DNA from: Castanea sativa
Lineage: Eukaryota > Streptophyta > Magnoliopsida > Fagales > Fagaceae
Direction: 5' to 3'
Length of the DNA: 64,000 nt
Assembly: GCF_040712315.1 (NCBI RefSeq)
Contig: NC_134014.1
Span: 41,467,634-41,531,633, forward strand
Shown here: positions 10,991 through 22,814 of the stretch, piece by piece
Layout: the number at the start of each line of letters is the position of its first letter
How positions within the stretch are numbered: the stretch's first letter is position 1
Made by a program: the position numbers and the translations under genes
Notes under the pieces: generated by a model
What the model saw: the letters and a program-made list of their open reading frames with translations, nothing else
Database searches by the model: none
Told to the model about the DNA's origin: nothing

Positions 10991-11310
10991 CATACCTTGT
11001 TTCTTGATTTTCCTTCTTTTTTTTTTAAGACCTTTCATGCGGTTATTGATGGAGAATCGTTTCCTGAATTTTGTTGTCATTGGAAATGGTGAATAACAGC
11101 TTGTAACTTGTGTGCTTAACCTGTTGTCGTTTATTTTTATTTTTACAACATATATATGTTAATTATGTCATTAAGTCATTCATATTTTTTGGATAATAAT
11201 ATGAACTTTGGACCTTTAAAATTCCATTTATTGATTTATACATAACTAAACATGCCCTTCGATGTGTAAATAGCCAAGGAAGAGCTTTGAAAGTAGTTAT
11301 CAAACCTTTA
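10991..11310. other. Spacer after the 3' LTR, no recognised feature
   Basis: A polypyrimidine run ending TTTAAG at about 11030 followed by a short open stretch looks like a splice acceptor and exon, but the peptide (KTFHAVIDGESFPEF) is too short to recognise and stops at once. I call nothing here. Confidence 0.5.
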
Positions 11311-11440
11311 TTTTTTTTTATACAAGATAGAATTTCTACTCTAGCTTAATCTAAGTGTATATGTGTGTGAAGCTCTCTCTTGAAGACTTAAACCCTGCCC
11401 TTGGCCCCCACACCTCACAGGCATTTATTCTTATAGAGCA
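11311..11440 (-). mobile_element. tRNA-derived SINE, 5'-truncated copy
   Basis: Read on the minus strand it matches the fuller copy at 47549-47712: GGCAGGGTTTAAGTCTTC (B-box region), AGAGAGAGCTTCACACACAT, then a tail ending TAGAAATTCTATCTTGTAT and a T-rich run. The tRNA A-box part at the 5' end is diverged or absent. Confidence 0.7.
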
Positions 11441-14400
11441 GTGTTTATTATACACACATATATGAAAAAGTAACTGAAACCATGACTTTCAATCATAATT
11501 TCTAAGTTGAAAATACTTGAAGTCAAACTTTTTAGTTACTTTTTTGAGTGCGAAAATGTGTATATCAACTTTTTCCCTCAAAAATATAGAAAAAAGATCA
11601 ACACTGTTGAGAACAAGATGAACACAGGCTTCCTCTTAATTATCAAAAACAATAAAAATCCTAAATTAAATCCCAGGGTATTAAAAAAAAAAAAAAAAAC
11701 AACAACAACAACAAAGTTGACTGATCTTCTTAGGCAAACAAAGCATCCATACACCTGTTTGCTTCCCTAATATCATGTTTGACTTGTGTAGATTCTCCCC
11801 AACAGAGACTTGCAAATATATCAACTAAACATATCAATCCTGGATGGACTTACCAAAACTAATAAGATAGGAAACTACCAACAAAGCATCTACTTCTACC
11901 ACAACAAGAGGAAACCCCAAGGATAATGCAAGGCTCGAACCATACATTAGAGCTCATAGCTCCACCACAACACTTGTTGCATTTCCTATCTTACACATAA
12001 ATCCACAAATCCACTTTTCGTTTGGTCCTGAAGAACTCCACAAACCCTGAATTAACTAAGAGGAACTATCCATGTTTATTTTGACCCACCCCTAAGCCGA
12101 GGTATGCCATTTAACAATGGTCGAGATTAATTTACGGGGAGTCAAAGGCAATCCTGAAATATAATAGAACTCACAGGTCCCATGAAGTCAAGTATCGACA
12201 AGCTTGGTGAGAGAACGCGGTGGTTAAACCTCATATGGATTGAATACAACATACTTTTGCGAAAGCCTAGGGAACGAGATGACAAAAATACAATCAGTAT
12301 GAGGGTACTTCTCATTAGCAGTGGACATTAGAGAATTAGTTCGTTGGGGTCCTTTCTTATTGTTGAAGTCACGAGTTCAGTGCAAAATTGTTCGTATGTG
12401 CTTTGTGTGCAACAATGTATGTGCACTAGTTATTACACTTTGTGGGGAGGTGGCTTGAGCTTTGTATTATAATTTGTTTTGATATCAACGCCGGCTTCAT
12501 ACAATTTTACAACTAAAGCAATAATTATCTCTTTAAGTCGGAAAATGTCAGAGTCAAATCGAGGAAAATTGAAAGTTTTACTGCAAGTATTTCAATCCAG
12601 AACTCAAAAACTGATCAACACTTAAGAGTCTTTGTTGATCGATACTTTGCTCACTACTTGCTAAAACTCTTGTTGCATGACCGAATTTGCTAAACTTAGT
12701 CTAGAGCCCTCTAGAGCTTAATTTTCAACCCCTGTCCAAATTTTTAAGTATTTTCTACATATTTTCTGCATCGGTCACACACATAAATCAATCAATTTTT
12801 TAGTCACAGCATCATCCCTTGCATCAAACATCTTTAAAGGTAAGTGAACACACCAAAATCCCAATTTCTCAAAAGATACCTTCTCCACTTCTATATTTCA
12901 CTTTGTCTCAATGTTTTCATGTAAGTTACTGAAAACACCTAAAAAAAATAAAATAAAAAACAATTAATTTTGTAACCAGCACGCACCTCAGGGTTTATGT
13001 GGATAGGAGGGACCTTTATAGCTAACTAGAAAGTTGCGCGCGGATAATGCTGTAAACTTTTATGTAAAATGGTTTTGGAAATTTTTGTACATATATTATA
13101 GCATAAATAATAGATATTTTCATTACTAAAATCACCTACAATCATAGTAGAAACTTCAGAGTATGTAGGCATATTTTGTTGCCTACCATCAGTTGATCAT
13201 AAACCAATTAATTGCAAGGATACATTATGCATAATTGCGTATCAAACTCCTTGAACCTATCCCTTGTCATACGAAATGTCTAACTAAGGCATTGATCTTA
13301 TTAAGCATCTTCAATAATATTTTAATTATAGTAGTGCTAAGGTTGCATAGTGATTTATGTCTAGGCAAAGCAACAAACACACACTGATATTGTCAAGGCT
13401 CTCGTGGACAGCCATACATGATACTTGACCAATAAATAAATAAAGCAAGCAACTTCAATGATAATTGAGTTAGACATGATTCAGCATATTTAACAAATTT
13501 TTAACAAAGGTGTATCAGTATAATATATTTAACAATTTTTTTAATACCATTTTGAGTTAATATAGATTATAAGCTAACCTTCAAATAATGGAGACACCAC
13601 ATAATTTTTTTGCCCACTTAGTTCTTAATTTGTACCTTTGCGGTTCTCATTGTTTCTTTCTTTGTTCCTATTTTTAACAATTGAGTTTTTGTTATTTAGT
13701 AGGACATAGAATATGTGTAGATTGTGTTGATTATTTTAAAACTTTGCTTCCAAATAATACTTAACCTCTCAATAGGTAAAAGACAATTATTCACCTAAAA
13801 ATAATAACAATTTTCCAACCCGTAGTTAAGTTAATTTGTTTCATTCGTGTCAATTATATAGGCTGCTACATCATACAATCAAATAAAAATTATAAATTTT
13901 CTTCAAGCATTTTATCAAACACTATAGATTCAAAATAAAATATATAATTATTCCTGGGCTCTTAGCACTTCAAATCCCACAAAAGTTTTGGCTCCATTGG
14001 CGTTTTGAATGTGATCCAATCCATATAGATACATGGGTATGTGCTCCAACTACATGTGGCATGGAGGACCTTGATTTGTTGATTAAGCTTCTTCCTCATT
14101 GATCTTTCTACCTACCTAACAAAACCGGATTATTTACTCAACTTATCTTTGCCTTAGGGTCTAAATAGTACCCAATTCAACTAATTTTCTTAATCACATC
14201 CTCATGTAACATATTTAAATCACTCACCAAAAGCCAAATTATAAATTATAAAAATGGTGTGGCTCAGTAAAAATCTTGACCAGTAAATAGTTCAAATGAA
14301 AAGAAACAAACCACCATCTAGTTTGATTACCAAAAACCCATTACCTCTTAGCTACTAATGTAGAGTTTTAGTATTTCGTACCTCTTAGATACTAAATAAG

Positions 14401-14825
14401 GGTATTATAAATATGAGCACATAAAAAATAATTTGTCAAGCCTCGCATTAACTGTGTCCTATAGCAAAACACTCATCTATTTTATCAAACAATTTGCGTA
14501 CATATAAATAAAAGGAAATTGCGTCCAAACCAAAATTACAAAGTAAAATTAAAGATATCAAAGTAATAAAGTAAAAATTTAAAAGACTGACAGAGAAATG
14601 GTTGTTTTAAAGATTATATACCCACCTTTTAGAGGAAGAATGACCTTATGATTCAATTTGGGATCTAAAGCATAGCTCCAAGAAGAAGATATAATGGTTT
14701 AAGCAAATTGGCATCAATGGAGCTAGAAAGGGTAGAGGTATCTAATGGGATTTGGGTTATTGTCCAAAGAATTATTACATTGATTTATTTTCTCGTGTCC
14801 AAGTTAAGCTTTCTGAGGGCTACAG

Positions 14826-14827
<2 letters not shown>
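11441..14827. other. AT-rich intergenic DNA without recognised genes
   Basis: Both strands carry only short open stretches broken by stops. An A-run followed by (CAA)n lies near 11680-11715. I see no gene, no clear inverted termini and no conserved protein motif in this 3.4 kb. Confidence 0.5.

Positions 14828-14828
<1 letters not shown>

Positions 14829-14863
<35 letters not shown>
14829..14863. repeat. (AT)n microsatellite
   Basis: An uninterrupted run of about 17 AT units, visible directly. It creates the artificial Tyr-Ile run in a short plus-strand open frame that I do not regard as a gene. Confidence 0.95.
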
Positions 14864-14865
<2 letters not shown>

Positions 14866-15009
14866 TTTAAAAAGAAATATATTAGTGTGCTTCAAATTTA
14901 AAGGGGAACTGAAGAGTTAAGAAAGAGAAAGAGGTGAATTTGATTTTGCTAAACAATGAGTAATGTGCATCTTTTCAATTTCTAAAAGGACGTTAGAATT
15001 TATTTTTGA

Positions 15010-15186
15010 GAAATGATATGTCCACAACATTTTTACAATATTTTTACAACAAATCCTAAGTGGCAGGATGTTACTGGTTGTTATTGTTGGGGCAAAAAAG
15101 TAATCTTAGTGTTAGGTTCAAATTTTAACCAATAACAACTAACCACCTATGATTTGTTGTAAAAATGTTGTGGACGTAGCACCTCT
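15010..15186. mobile_element. MITE family A, copy 1 (about 177 bp)
   Basis: The left end reads GAAATGATATGTCCACAACA and the reverse complement of the right end reads AGAGGTGCTACGTCCACAAC. Both continue into ATTTTTACAACAAATC, giving long imperfect terminal inverted repeats. The central part (AAGTAATCTTAGTGTTAGG) is shared with copies at 43977-44154, 49176-49350 and 49534-49707. It has no coding capacity. I could not settle the target duplication, so the superfamily is open. Confidence 0.8.
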
Positions 15187-17679
15187 TTTTTTTTTCAAGT
15201 GAAGGTGATTTGAGAATGTTAAATACAATAATTGGTCTAATAAAGCTCAAATAGAGCGCCACATGGCAGGACCTCATGCTCTTTCGCATGAGGTTTCTGC
15301 TTTTATATATATATATATATTGATATGATTTTAATAAAAATTAGAATTGTGTGTAATGCTCTATATTTTATTTGAAAATTGATGTGTTAAAATAGATAAA
15401 GTAACGATTTAATTTGTTTAAATAACATTTTTAAGTATACTTGATGATGATGCTCTAACAACTATGAGAATATAGTAATATAAAACAGAGCATGTTCCTC
15501 AATGATGCGCTTCAGCAAGAAGCAAGCGTGCAGGACTCGATAGACAGTGCCTAATGTTAACAATGGGAACCCAATTCCATGGTCTAGTCCATCAGATATA
15601 CATAGTACTGTTAATATGATTGTTGAAAGATTCGAAATAGATTTTTGTGTCACTATAATCATCACACTTTTTAGGGCAGAGTATATATATTACTTTTGAA
15701 AGTGGAATTGTATATATTATCCGATAATCTTGGTAGAAATGTTATATGATTTCTATCACCTAGGATTAAATGAGTTGAACTGAATACTTTCAAATTCATT
15801 GAACCGCATTTTGGAATCTTCCTTTTTCGTTATAAGAATATCTTTTGCATCAAAATTAGGACTCTGCACACTTCCAATCATGTTCATAGTTTTGTTAAAG
15901 AATGTCAGGAAGATTTTGCAGTTGGGTTTTCTGGTCAACAAAATGAATTGACTATCATAATTAGCTCATGGTTCTCACACAAAGTTTTTAGTACACATGA
16001 GTTTCCTATACGATTAATTTTACATAAGAATCTGTGGCCATGTGCCTTGCTATAATGATTTTAAGTAATTTAACATGAACCTTTCTTCTTCTTTTTTGGA
16101 TGCTGGAAAATATATTAGTACTTGAATGAGTTGTAAATGCGAGTCATTTACACTTCTAGAGAAGCTTTCTTTGGTTGCTTTAGGATTGAAATCTCTCTCT
16201 CTCATTCAACAAGAACCATAGTAAAGGTTAAAGGATGTCCTTAAAGAAACTTACCAAGAAAAAAAAAAGGGGGTTTAGGGTCTCCTTAACCCATGATATT
16301 AAGTACAGAATACTATTCTATCAACCAAAAAAAAAAATTGAAGTACAGAATACTATAAAATCGATTTGGTCCCCTCTTGATTTACCCTTTAAAAAAAAAA
16401 GTAACACCAATTAAATAAATAAAATGGTCCCCTATATGAATCAGCGAATTTTTCCATTGAGCTGGAAAGTCAATTCATTCAGAAAAGTGGCAGGTAATGT
16501 AGGGTGAGAACGTCCTTGAACTATCAAGAGCACATGGTATGGGTCATAACTCATAAATCGTATAGGCTGAACACAATTGATATCGACAATGTTCCCCCTA
16601 ACTTTCAGGTGGGCACATCTTCACAAGCTTGTGTAGTTATTATACTCTTGAGATCCTAAATCTCCAAAATTAGCAAAATGCAGGGCCTAAAACTTTTTCA
16701 CAAGTACATTGTGATTTGCCAAAAAAAAAAAATGAGAGAACGAGTCCTTCGGCAAAAAAAATCACATGGCTATGTCTTTGAAAAAAAACTACTTTTAATG
16801 TTGACCTAACTTTACCAGTTCTTTTGCAGAGGATCTTTCTAAAGATTGTGACACAAAATGGGTGTCAATTTTTATTAAGAGTCCAGACAATCTTCAGGAA
16901 TCGATCTCATTTTACACAGATCTTATAGGTGCATATCAGGTGCACAAAACAAAGATTTAAGATTTATATGCAAGTGCTTAGATTCTTGATGCACGGTAGG
17001 TAATAATAAATGTGAGCATTATTATGGGGATGTATTAAAAACTAGTATTTAAGAAGCAGAAAACGGTGTAACCAAGGAATTGTATACAATGTTTCAATGA
17101 TTCTTTTAAAGTGATGTCGAGGGATGGTATTGGAGCATTGCATGTGAGTGGAGGGAATAAAAGGTTGGATAAGGAAAGGCATTGTGGTCACAATTTGTCC
17201 ACTAGGATGAGAAAATGTTAATCATTTTGATTGGACTTGTCCATAAACAACCGAGATGATCATATCAAACTTGGAAAGCTGCTATCTTCATATGGATGTC
17301 ACTTTTTAAGTCGGTAAATCTTTTTCTTTTTTCTTTTTTGAGAAACCAAGGGAGTGAAGCTTTCGTGATTTCCGTTAGCTCAATTGTTAAAGTTTTTTTA
17401 TGGTTAAATAAAAGGTCTAGGGTTCTGATGTAATTTTAGTTGATAAGACTAGCATTTCTTAATAATGTTTCAGTCTTTTTCTCCCAAAAAAAAAAGAAAG
17501 AATGAACCTTTAGATAGAAGAACCACCAACCTACTTAAAATATAAATCAAACCTATTCTTCTTATTCAACAATTAGATAATATTACTTAACCACAGATTT
17601 TTTATTTTAAAAAAACTTATATAATTAGATTGATTTTATTTGTAAAAAGTATAGTTAATTCTTATAATTGTGCAGTGCC
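15187..17679. other. AT-rich intergenic DNA without recognised genes
   Basis: It contains a (TA)n run at about 15303-15320, several A-runs and short open stretches only. The minus-strand frames at 15462-15665 and 15756-15941 resemble nothing I know. I see no supported feature. Confidence 0.5.
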
Positions 17680-18076
17680 AGATAAAGTTTAGTTACAAAA
17701 CTAGTTATAGCTTAAGATTACAACCTTACTCAATAAAATAAAGATTCTATATATTTTGAAAATCTAACCGTTGAATTACATATTCTTTATACTCTTAATA
17801 GACATGTCAAATTTTGTGTCAATCGGATATTATTTACTATATGATTTATAAGTTTATATTTTATGCATAATTTTAAACTAAAAAAACTTGCAATGTAAAC
17901 AATTTATTGATGACGTAATTACTGATCTTTAATTTTCTAGAAATTTTGCAAGTATGAAGGATATAAAAAGAATGTGTAATCTAATGGTAGATTTGTCAAA
18001 ATTCACCTCCAATAAAAAGATATTGAGTAAAGTTGTACTCTTAGACTACAACTAATTTTGTAACTAAACTTTGTCC
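17680..18076 (-). mobile_element. MITE family B, copy 1 (about 400 bp)
   Basis: The left end AGATAAAGTTTAGTTACAAA and the reverse complement of the right end GGACAAAGTTTAGTTACAAA form terminal inverted repeats. The reverse complement is collinear over its length with the copy at 62296-63523 (shared blocks TTTATTGGAGG, TTTTGACAAATCTACCATT, GTCATCAATAAAT, AATATCCGATTGA), which is interrupted by a solo LTR. Non-coding. Confidence 0.78.
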
Positions 18077-18107
18077 GTAATTATATTGAGCTCTTAAATA
18101 TTATTCA

Positions 18108-19020
18108 TCTATACTTCTATTTAAAGGGCTTTCCCTATTTGGACCGGATTTTTTTTTGTTCCAAAATACCCCTACACCCCTAGGTTTAAGTAGACAAAAC
18201 TAAAGGATAGTTTGGTAAAAATACATATCTAACTTGCACTAAAATATTTCTTTCAAAATAGGAATACTCTTTCACTAACCCACTTCTTCTTCAAAATAAC
18301 TATACCGCTCCGTTTGTTTCAATGGAAAACCTTGTGTAAAGATAATTTTCCTTGTTTTCCAGTATTTGGTAGCATGAAAAAAGATGAGTCAAAGGAAAAC
18401 TATCTTTGGTCAACATAAAAAGTATGGCTTATTTTTGGAGATTGTTTTCCATTAGAATTTTTTTGAAAAACAACTCTATCTCACAGTAAGTTATATAAGG
18501 GAAGTTATGAAATTGTTTTTCAACTCATTTAAAGTTGCTACCAAACATTAGAAAATGAAATAGTTTTATAGAAAATATTTTTTAGAAAATAACTCATTTT
18601 CAAGAAAACATCATTGCTGAAACAAACAGAGCGTACGTTTTTTTTTTTTTTTTAAATAGAAAAATAAGTTAAACACCCCACGTTTTTCCAAAAACAAATC
18701 TAAATATATATATAAATAAAATAAAAACTAAAGGACAATCTATATTTTTTTTTTTTTTGTTCTAAAATACTCTTACATTTCTATGTTTAAGTAGAGACAA
18801 AACTAAAAAACAATCGGGTAAAAATACAACCTTAACTTCCACTAAAACATTGCCTAAAAAATAGGGTCACTTTCCTATTGATTTTCAAATTTATTTATCG
18901 ACTTATAAATTAGATTTTCAAAATAAAAATTATATATATAATAAAAAACATAATTTTTTTTTTTTTTTACTACTACCACTAAAAAAAAAGCTTCATCTCA
19001 CGCGCGAAGTGCGAGGCTAG
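18108..19020 (+). mobile_element. Non-autonomous Helitron (913 bp)
   Basis: The 5' end is TCTATACTTCTATTTAAAGG, preceded by A. The 3' end is CTCACGCGCGAAGTGCGAGG followed by CTAG, with T next. A 5' TC, a GC-rich imperfect hairpin close to the 3' end, a CTAG terminus, insertion between A and T and no target duplication are the Helitron hallmarks. There is no Rep/helicase coding region, so it is non-autonomous. Inside are a MITE at 18306-18633 and two direct copies of a block of about 120 bp (18148-18270 and 18742-18873). Confidence 0.8.
18306..18633. mobile_element. MITE nested in the Helitron
   Basis: The left end is CGCTCCGTTTGTTTCAATGG and the reverse complement of the right end is CGCTCTGTTTGTTTCAGCAA, terminal inverted repeats of about 16 bp. 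The AT-rich interior has several GGAAAAC and TTTTCC blocks and no coding capacity. The target duplication is unclear. Confidence 0.7.
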
Positions 19021-20903
19021 TATGTATAATTAGTTTTACTAACTCTTCAGTCATGAGCTTGAAAAGTATAAAAAGCATTGCAAGGTAATTTATATGTCAG
19101 ACTTGAGAATGACATAGAACAAGTTGATACCAAGTAAGATGATATGCGGATAACGAATTTTTATTTTGTTTTTGAAAAAAACTAACCTTGGCATCACAAA
19201 TCACAATTAAGGGAATGAAGGATTAGATTCTATTATATTACAAGTATTCAAATAGGTCCACTTCAAACAAAAAGTATTCAAATAGGTCATTGCTCATTGT
19301 AAGAATCGGTATTTGTGAAGAGAGAGGGACTGGGAGAACCGCCATCACTGAGCCATGTGATGGCCACAGAATGGTCCAGGGACTCCAGGCCCATCTCTTT
19401 ATAACATGTTTCTCAAAAAAAAAAAAAAAAATCTCTTTATAACATAGTATTCCAGTAATACATCACCAGAAATGGACTTTTCCATTTGTCCTTTTTTAAA
19501 ATAAATAAACTTCCATATAATTGTTATATAAATATCACAAATTTTTTTAGTCACTTTCATAACTTTCCAAAGCTCAAGTATTTTGGTAATAAAATTTGAA
19601 TTGACTATAAGCAGTGAGCCGTAGACATTCATTTTCATATAGACCCTACAATTTTTTTTATCCACCACTCATTGTCAATAATAGTGTAACCTTGGAGCTG
19701 TGAAAAACTGTGTCCATAGATTTTTTCATTCTTAACTCTTAAGGATTACTTTTGTGAATTTTCATTATTTTTAGCTTTAAGATGCTTTTTTTTAGCTAGC
19801 TTTAAGATACTTAAACTAGGTCTAGATTGTTATTATAATGTTGACATTGTTTTTACTTAAAACATTCTTTGGAAAACTTGTTTGTTTTCTTCTGTTTGGT
19901 TGTGAATTTGCGACCCTAAAAATAAGGTAAAAACAAATATTTTATATTGTTTGGTCGGCATTAAAAATTATCGATATTTCTTATAATTCCAAATAACTAT
20001 ATGAATACAAACTTCTTTTTTTAGAACGTATGAATAAAACTTTAATTCATGAAAACATACATCAAATGGGATAATTTTTTTTCTTTTTAAAAGCCATATG
20101 GGAATCTCAAATAGGAAAATAGACCTCAAATTCAAAATTTATGTGAAAATTTAAGAGGGAAAGCAATTGGTTTGAACAAAAATTACTATTTAGGAAAAAG
20201 TAAATGAGGGTCAACAATCAATCAATAACCCGTCCACAAGTCAACAATTGATCTATGGAAAGAGAAGGCAGCCAAGAGAGGGAATTTGTCAATGGCAGTA
20301 ATGTGAAGCTTATTTTTGTTGGTTGGTTGAGTATGTAAATTTTTTTTGGAAGAAAAAAAAAATATTTTCCTCTCTATTAGACTTGTTTTTCATTTACTTG
20401 CATTTTTGCGTCATACAAATACCCAACAATATAGAAAATATTTTCTTTTTCTATAAATTTAAGATTGATTCAATTGACAAGAGTTTTATAGACTGCTCTA
20501 TAATTGGGTCTCAAATCTCATCTAGCTAATTTTTTTGAAACACATCTAGCTAATTATTGTAACTATTGAATTATTTTATAAACAAAAATTAATTTAATTA
20601 AAAGTCTTAATTTGAAAATAAAATCAAGCTTTGAGATTTCTATGTCAGAAAAAAAAAAACAAAAAAGAAAAATGAGATGGATGGCATTATTATCAAAGTA
20701 AGAGAGGGGGTGGATCATGGATGGGTCGTTTTCTTTGCACACGGGAAGTTTTTCACGCACACATAAAAAACCCACTAAAACAAGTTGGGAAAGTCAGATT
20801 GTATTTGGCAAGGGGAGCAACAAAGTTGTACTTGTCAGATTGGCGTGCATTACGTTGTAGAAAGAGAAAGAGAGACTCATGAAACTCTCTCATGCCGAGT
20901 ATG
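19021..20903. other. AT-rich intergenic DNA upstream of the NPY gene
   Basis: No recognised gene. Homopolymer A/T runs are frequent. A short inverted repeat (GCCATCAC...GTGATGGCC) lies at about 19341-19365. The far promoter of the NPY gene probably lies in the last few hundred bases, but I can point to no specific site there. Confidence 0.5.
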
Positions 20904-20913
20904 ATAGAACCCA

Positions 20914-21040
20914 TTTTGCTTTCTAGCTAGCTAGAGCCGCACAAAGAGAGAGAGAGGGAAAGTGGGGGCCTCATAAAATAAACTCATGCTAGATGTAAAA
21001 GAGAGCCGTTTTGCTTTCTAGCTAGCTAGAGCTGCACAAA
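20914..21040 (+). repeat. Pair of 32-bp direct repeats in the NPY promoter/leader
   Basis: TTTTGCTTTCTAGCTAGCTA followed by GAGC(C/T)GCACAAA occurs at 20914-20945 and 21009-21040, 95 bp apart, with one mismatch. The core AGCTAGCT is palindromic. Placed about 1.8 kb upstream of the NPY start codon, close to where transcription probably begins. Confidence 0.85.
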
Positions 21041-21227
21041 AATAAAGCCATCATCGTTAAAAGAGAAGCCAAGAGGGAAAAGAAAGAAGTGGAAAAAAAA
21101 AAAAAAACACTTAACAAAACTTTTTGGTTTTGTTTTTTGTATAATCTTGGGGTGGTGAAAACTGAGCAGTGAGAGAAGGAGAGGAAAGGTAGTGGTGGTG
21201 GGAGCTAATTCAAGATAGAAAGAGATT

Positions 21228-21262
21228 GAGTAAAGAGTAAAGAGTAAAGAGTAAAGAGTAAA
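21228..21262 (+). repeat. (GAGTAAA)5 minisatellite in the NPY leader region
   Basis: Five perfect 7-bp units, GAGTAAA, run from 21228 to 21262. The surroundings are purine-rich, as in many plant 5' leaders and core promoters. Confidence 0.9.
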
Positions 21263-21367
21263 GAGAGATAGGAGTGGGAACATTCTCAGACTTTTTTGGC
21301 TTTTAGTATTTGTGTTTGTGTAGTTGTGGTGGCTGTCAAAGATGAGGAACAGCTCATCTTTTTGAAG

Positions 21368-22166
21368 GTTAGCTTTTTTGGGATTTGTTGGGTGGTTTCA
21401 GTGTGTGTGGGGTTCTCTGCCTCTTTGCGGATATAAGTGCTCGTGCAGTGAACATTGTGTCTCTTGTCGTTGTTGTGCCAAACTGATATTTCATTCTTCG
21501 TACTTTGCAAAGTGAGAAAGTGCATTGGGACAGTTTAATAGGTTGGTTGGTTTTGGTTTTGGTTTTGGAGACCCTTCCTAATCCTAAACACTCGGTTCTA
21601 AATGCTCTAATTCCCTGTCTCTATATTACTGTGTGTTTGCTCACTGCTCTTTTTTTTTATTTGTTTATATAACCAAGTCTTTAGATTCTTGTGGGGTTGA
21701 GAATTTGAGATTCTGAATTTTGTTATTTGGGTCTGGTTTGCTTTAATTGAGGTGGGATTTTGTTCTTTCTTTATTTATTATGTTTTCTGCATTATTGTTT
21801 CTTATAGTCAAATAAAGAGAATTTTGTTGATGCAATACCAGTTTTAGTATTTAGTTTATGTTTAATTTCTTTCATTTGTTGTGAAAAAATGAGGCGGGAA
21901 TATGCTAAAAATTATTTATATGTTGAAACTTGAAATCCTATTGCTTTGTTTAGTAAAGAATATGGGATTTTCTTGGGACTGATTTCTGTGCCACATTCTG
22001 ATTTTGATCCTAACAATTCTGCTCCCCCATTTAGTTTGAAACAATTTCGTTGGTCCTGATGTTTGCTTGCAATCTTTTCAATGGAAACCACAAAAAATGA
22101 TGCCTTTTTGTCTACTATTTTGTGGTTGATTCAACTCATACCGAGATATGATGTTTCCTGTTGCAG
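21368..22166 (+). other. Probable 5' UTR intron of the NPY gene
   Basis: TTTGAAG followed by GTTAGC at 21368 can serve as a donor, and TTTCCTGTTGCAG ending at 22166 is a strong acceptor. The interval is T-rich like a plant intron and neither flank holds a credible upstream coding exon. The donor is the weaker half of the call; transcript data would decide. Confidence 0.4.
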
Positions 22167-22814
22167 GTGTTCTGGGTTCAATAGGAACCAAAGGTGAAAG
22201 AGGATTGGCAAAAGAATGTGGGATTCTGGGTTTTGTGTTTTGGGTTCTGAGACTTTGTGGACCATGAATGGTCTTGGTGGTCTGTGATCCCTTGGAAAAA
22301 GAAAAGAAAGAGAAAGAGAAAGCAAATATCTAGAATTGAGAACGATAAACAAATCAACTAAGGGCGGTGGTGTCAGTTTTGAGCAAGTGGGGGTGTCTCT
22401 GGCTTTGGAATTATATATGTTCGAGAGAGAGTTTGCTGGCTTTGTCTCCTAAGCTGACCTCTTTGCCCGGACTCCTTGGGTTGTGTTACCAATCTAGGAA
22501 GCAACCACTTCTTTTGGGGTCTCTTCCCACTCAAGTGAAAAAGGGTTTGTTAAAATTCACACAACTCCCATTTCCATTCACACACACACACACTCTCTCT
22601 CTGGCCTTGTTTTATGGGAAAGATTCGGTCATACTAAGAAATACTAAATATTTTCTTTTGATCCATCCTTCCTTACTTTTAATAACATCATAAAGTTGGT
22701 CACATTCAGGTGTTAAACCTCTGCTTGGACTCGCTTCTTATTGTTTGAAGAAGTTTGGATTTGATTGGTGGTGCTTCTGCTTCTGTGATTCTCTTCCTGT
22801 AACATTTTGGCAAA

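Noticed and set aside
11030..11092. Possible exon after TTTTTTTTTTTAAG
   Set aside because: Only about 20 codons before a stop, no homology recognised and no partner exon.
20563..20775. 70-codon minus-strand frame upstream of NPY
   Set aside because: AT-rich composition, no motif, and start in non-coding promoter DNA.
21458..21463. TGTCTC auxin response element near the NPY leader
   Set aside because: A single 6-bp match is expected by chance at this length and lies within the probable leader intron.
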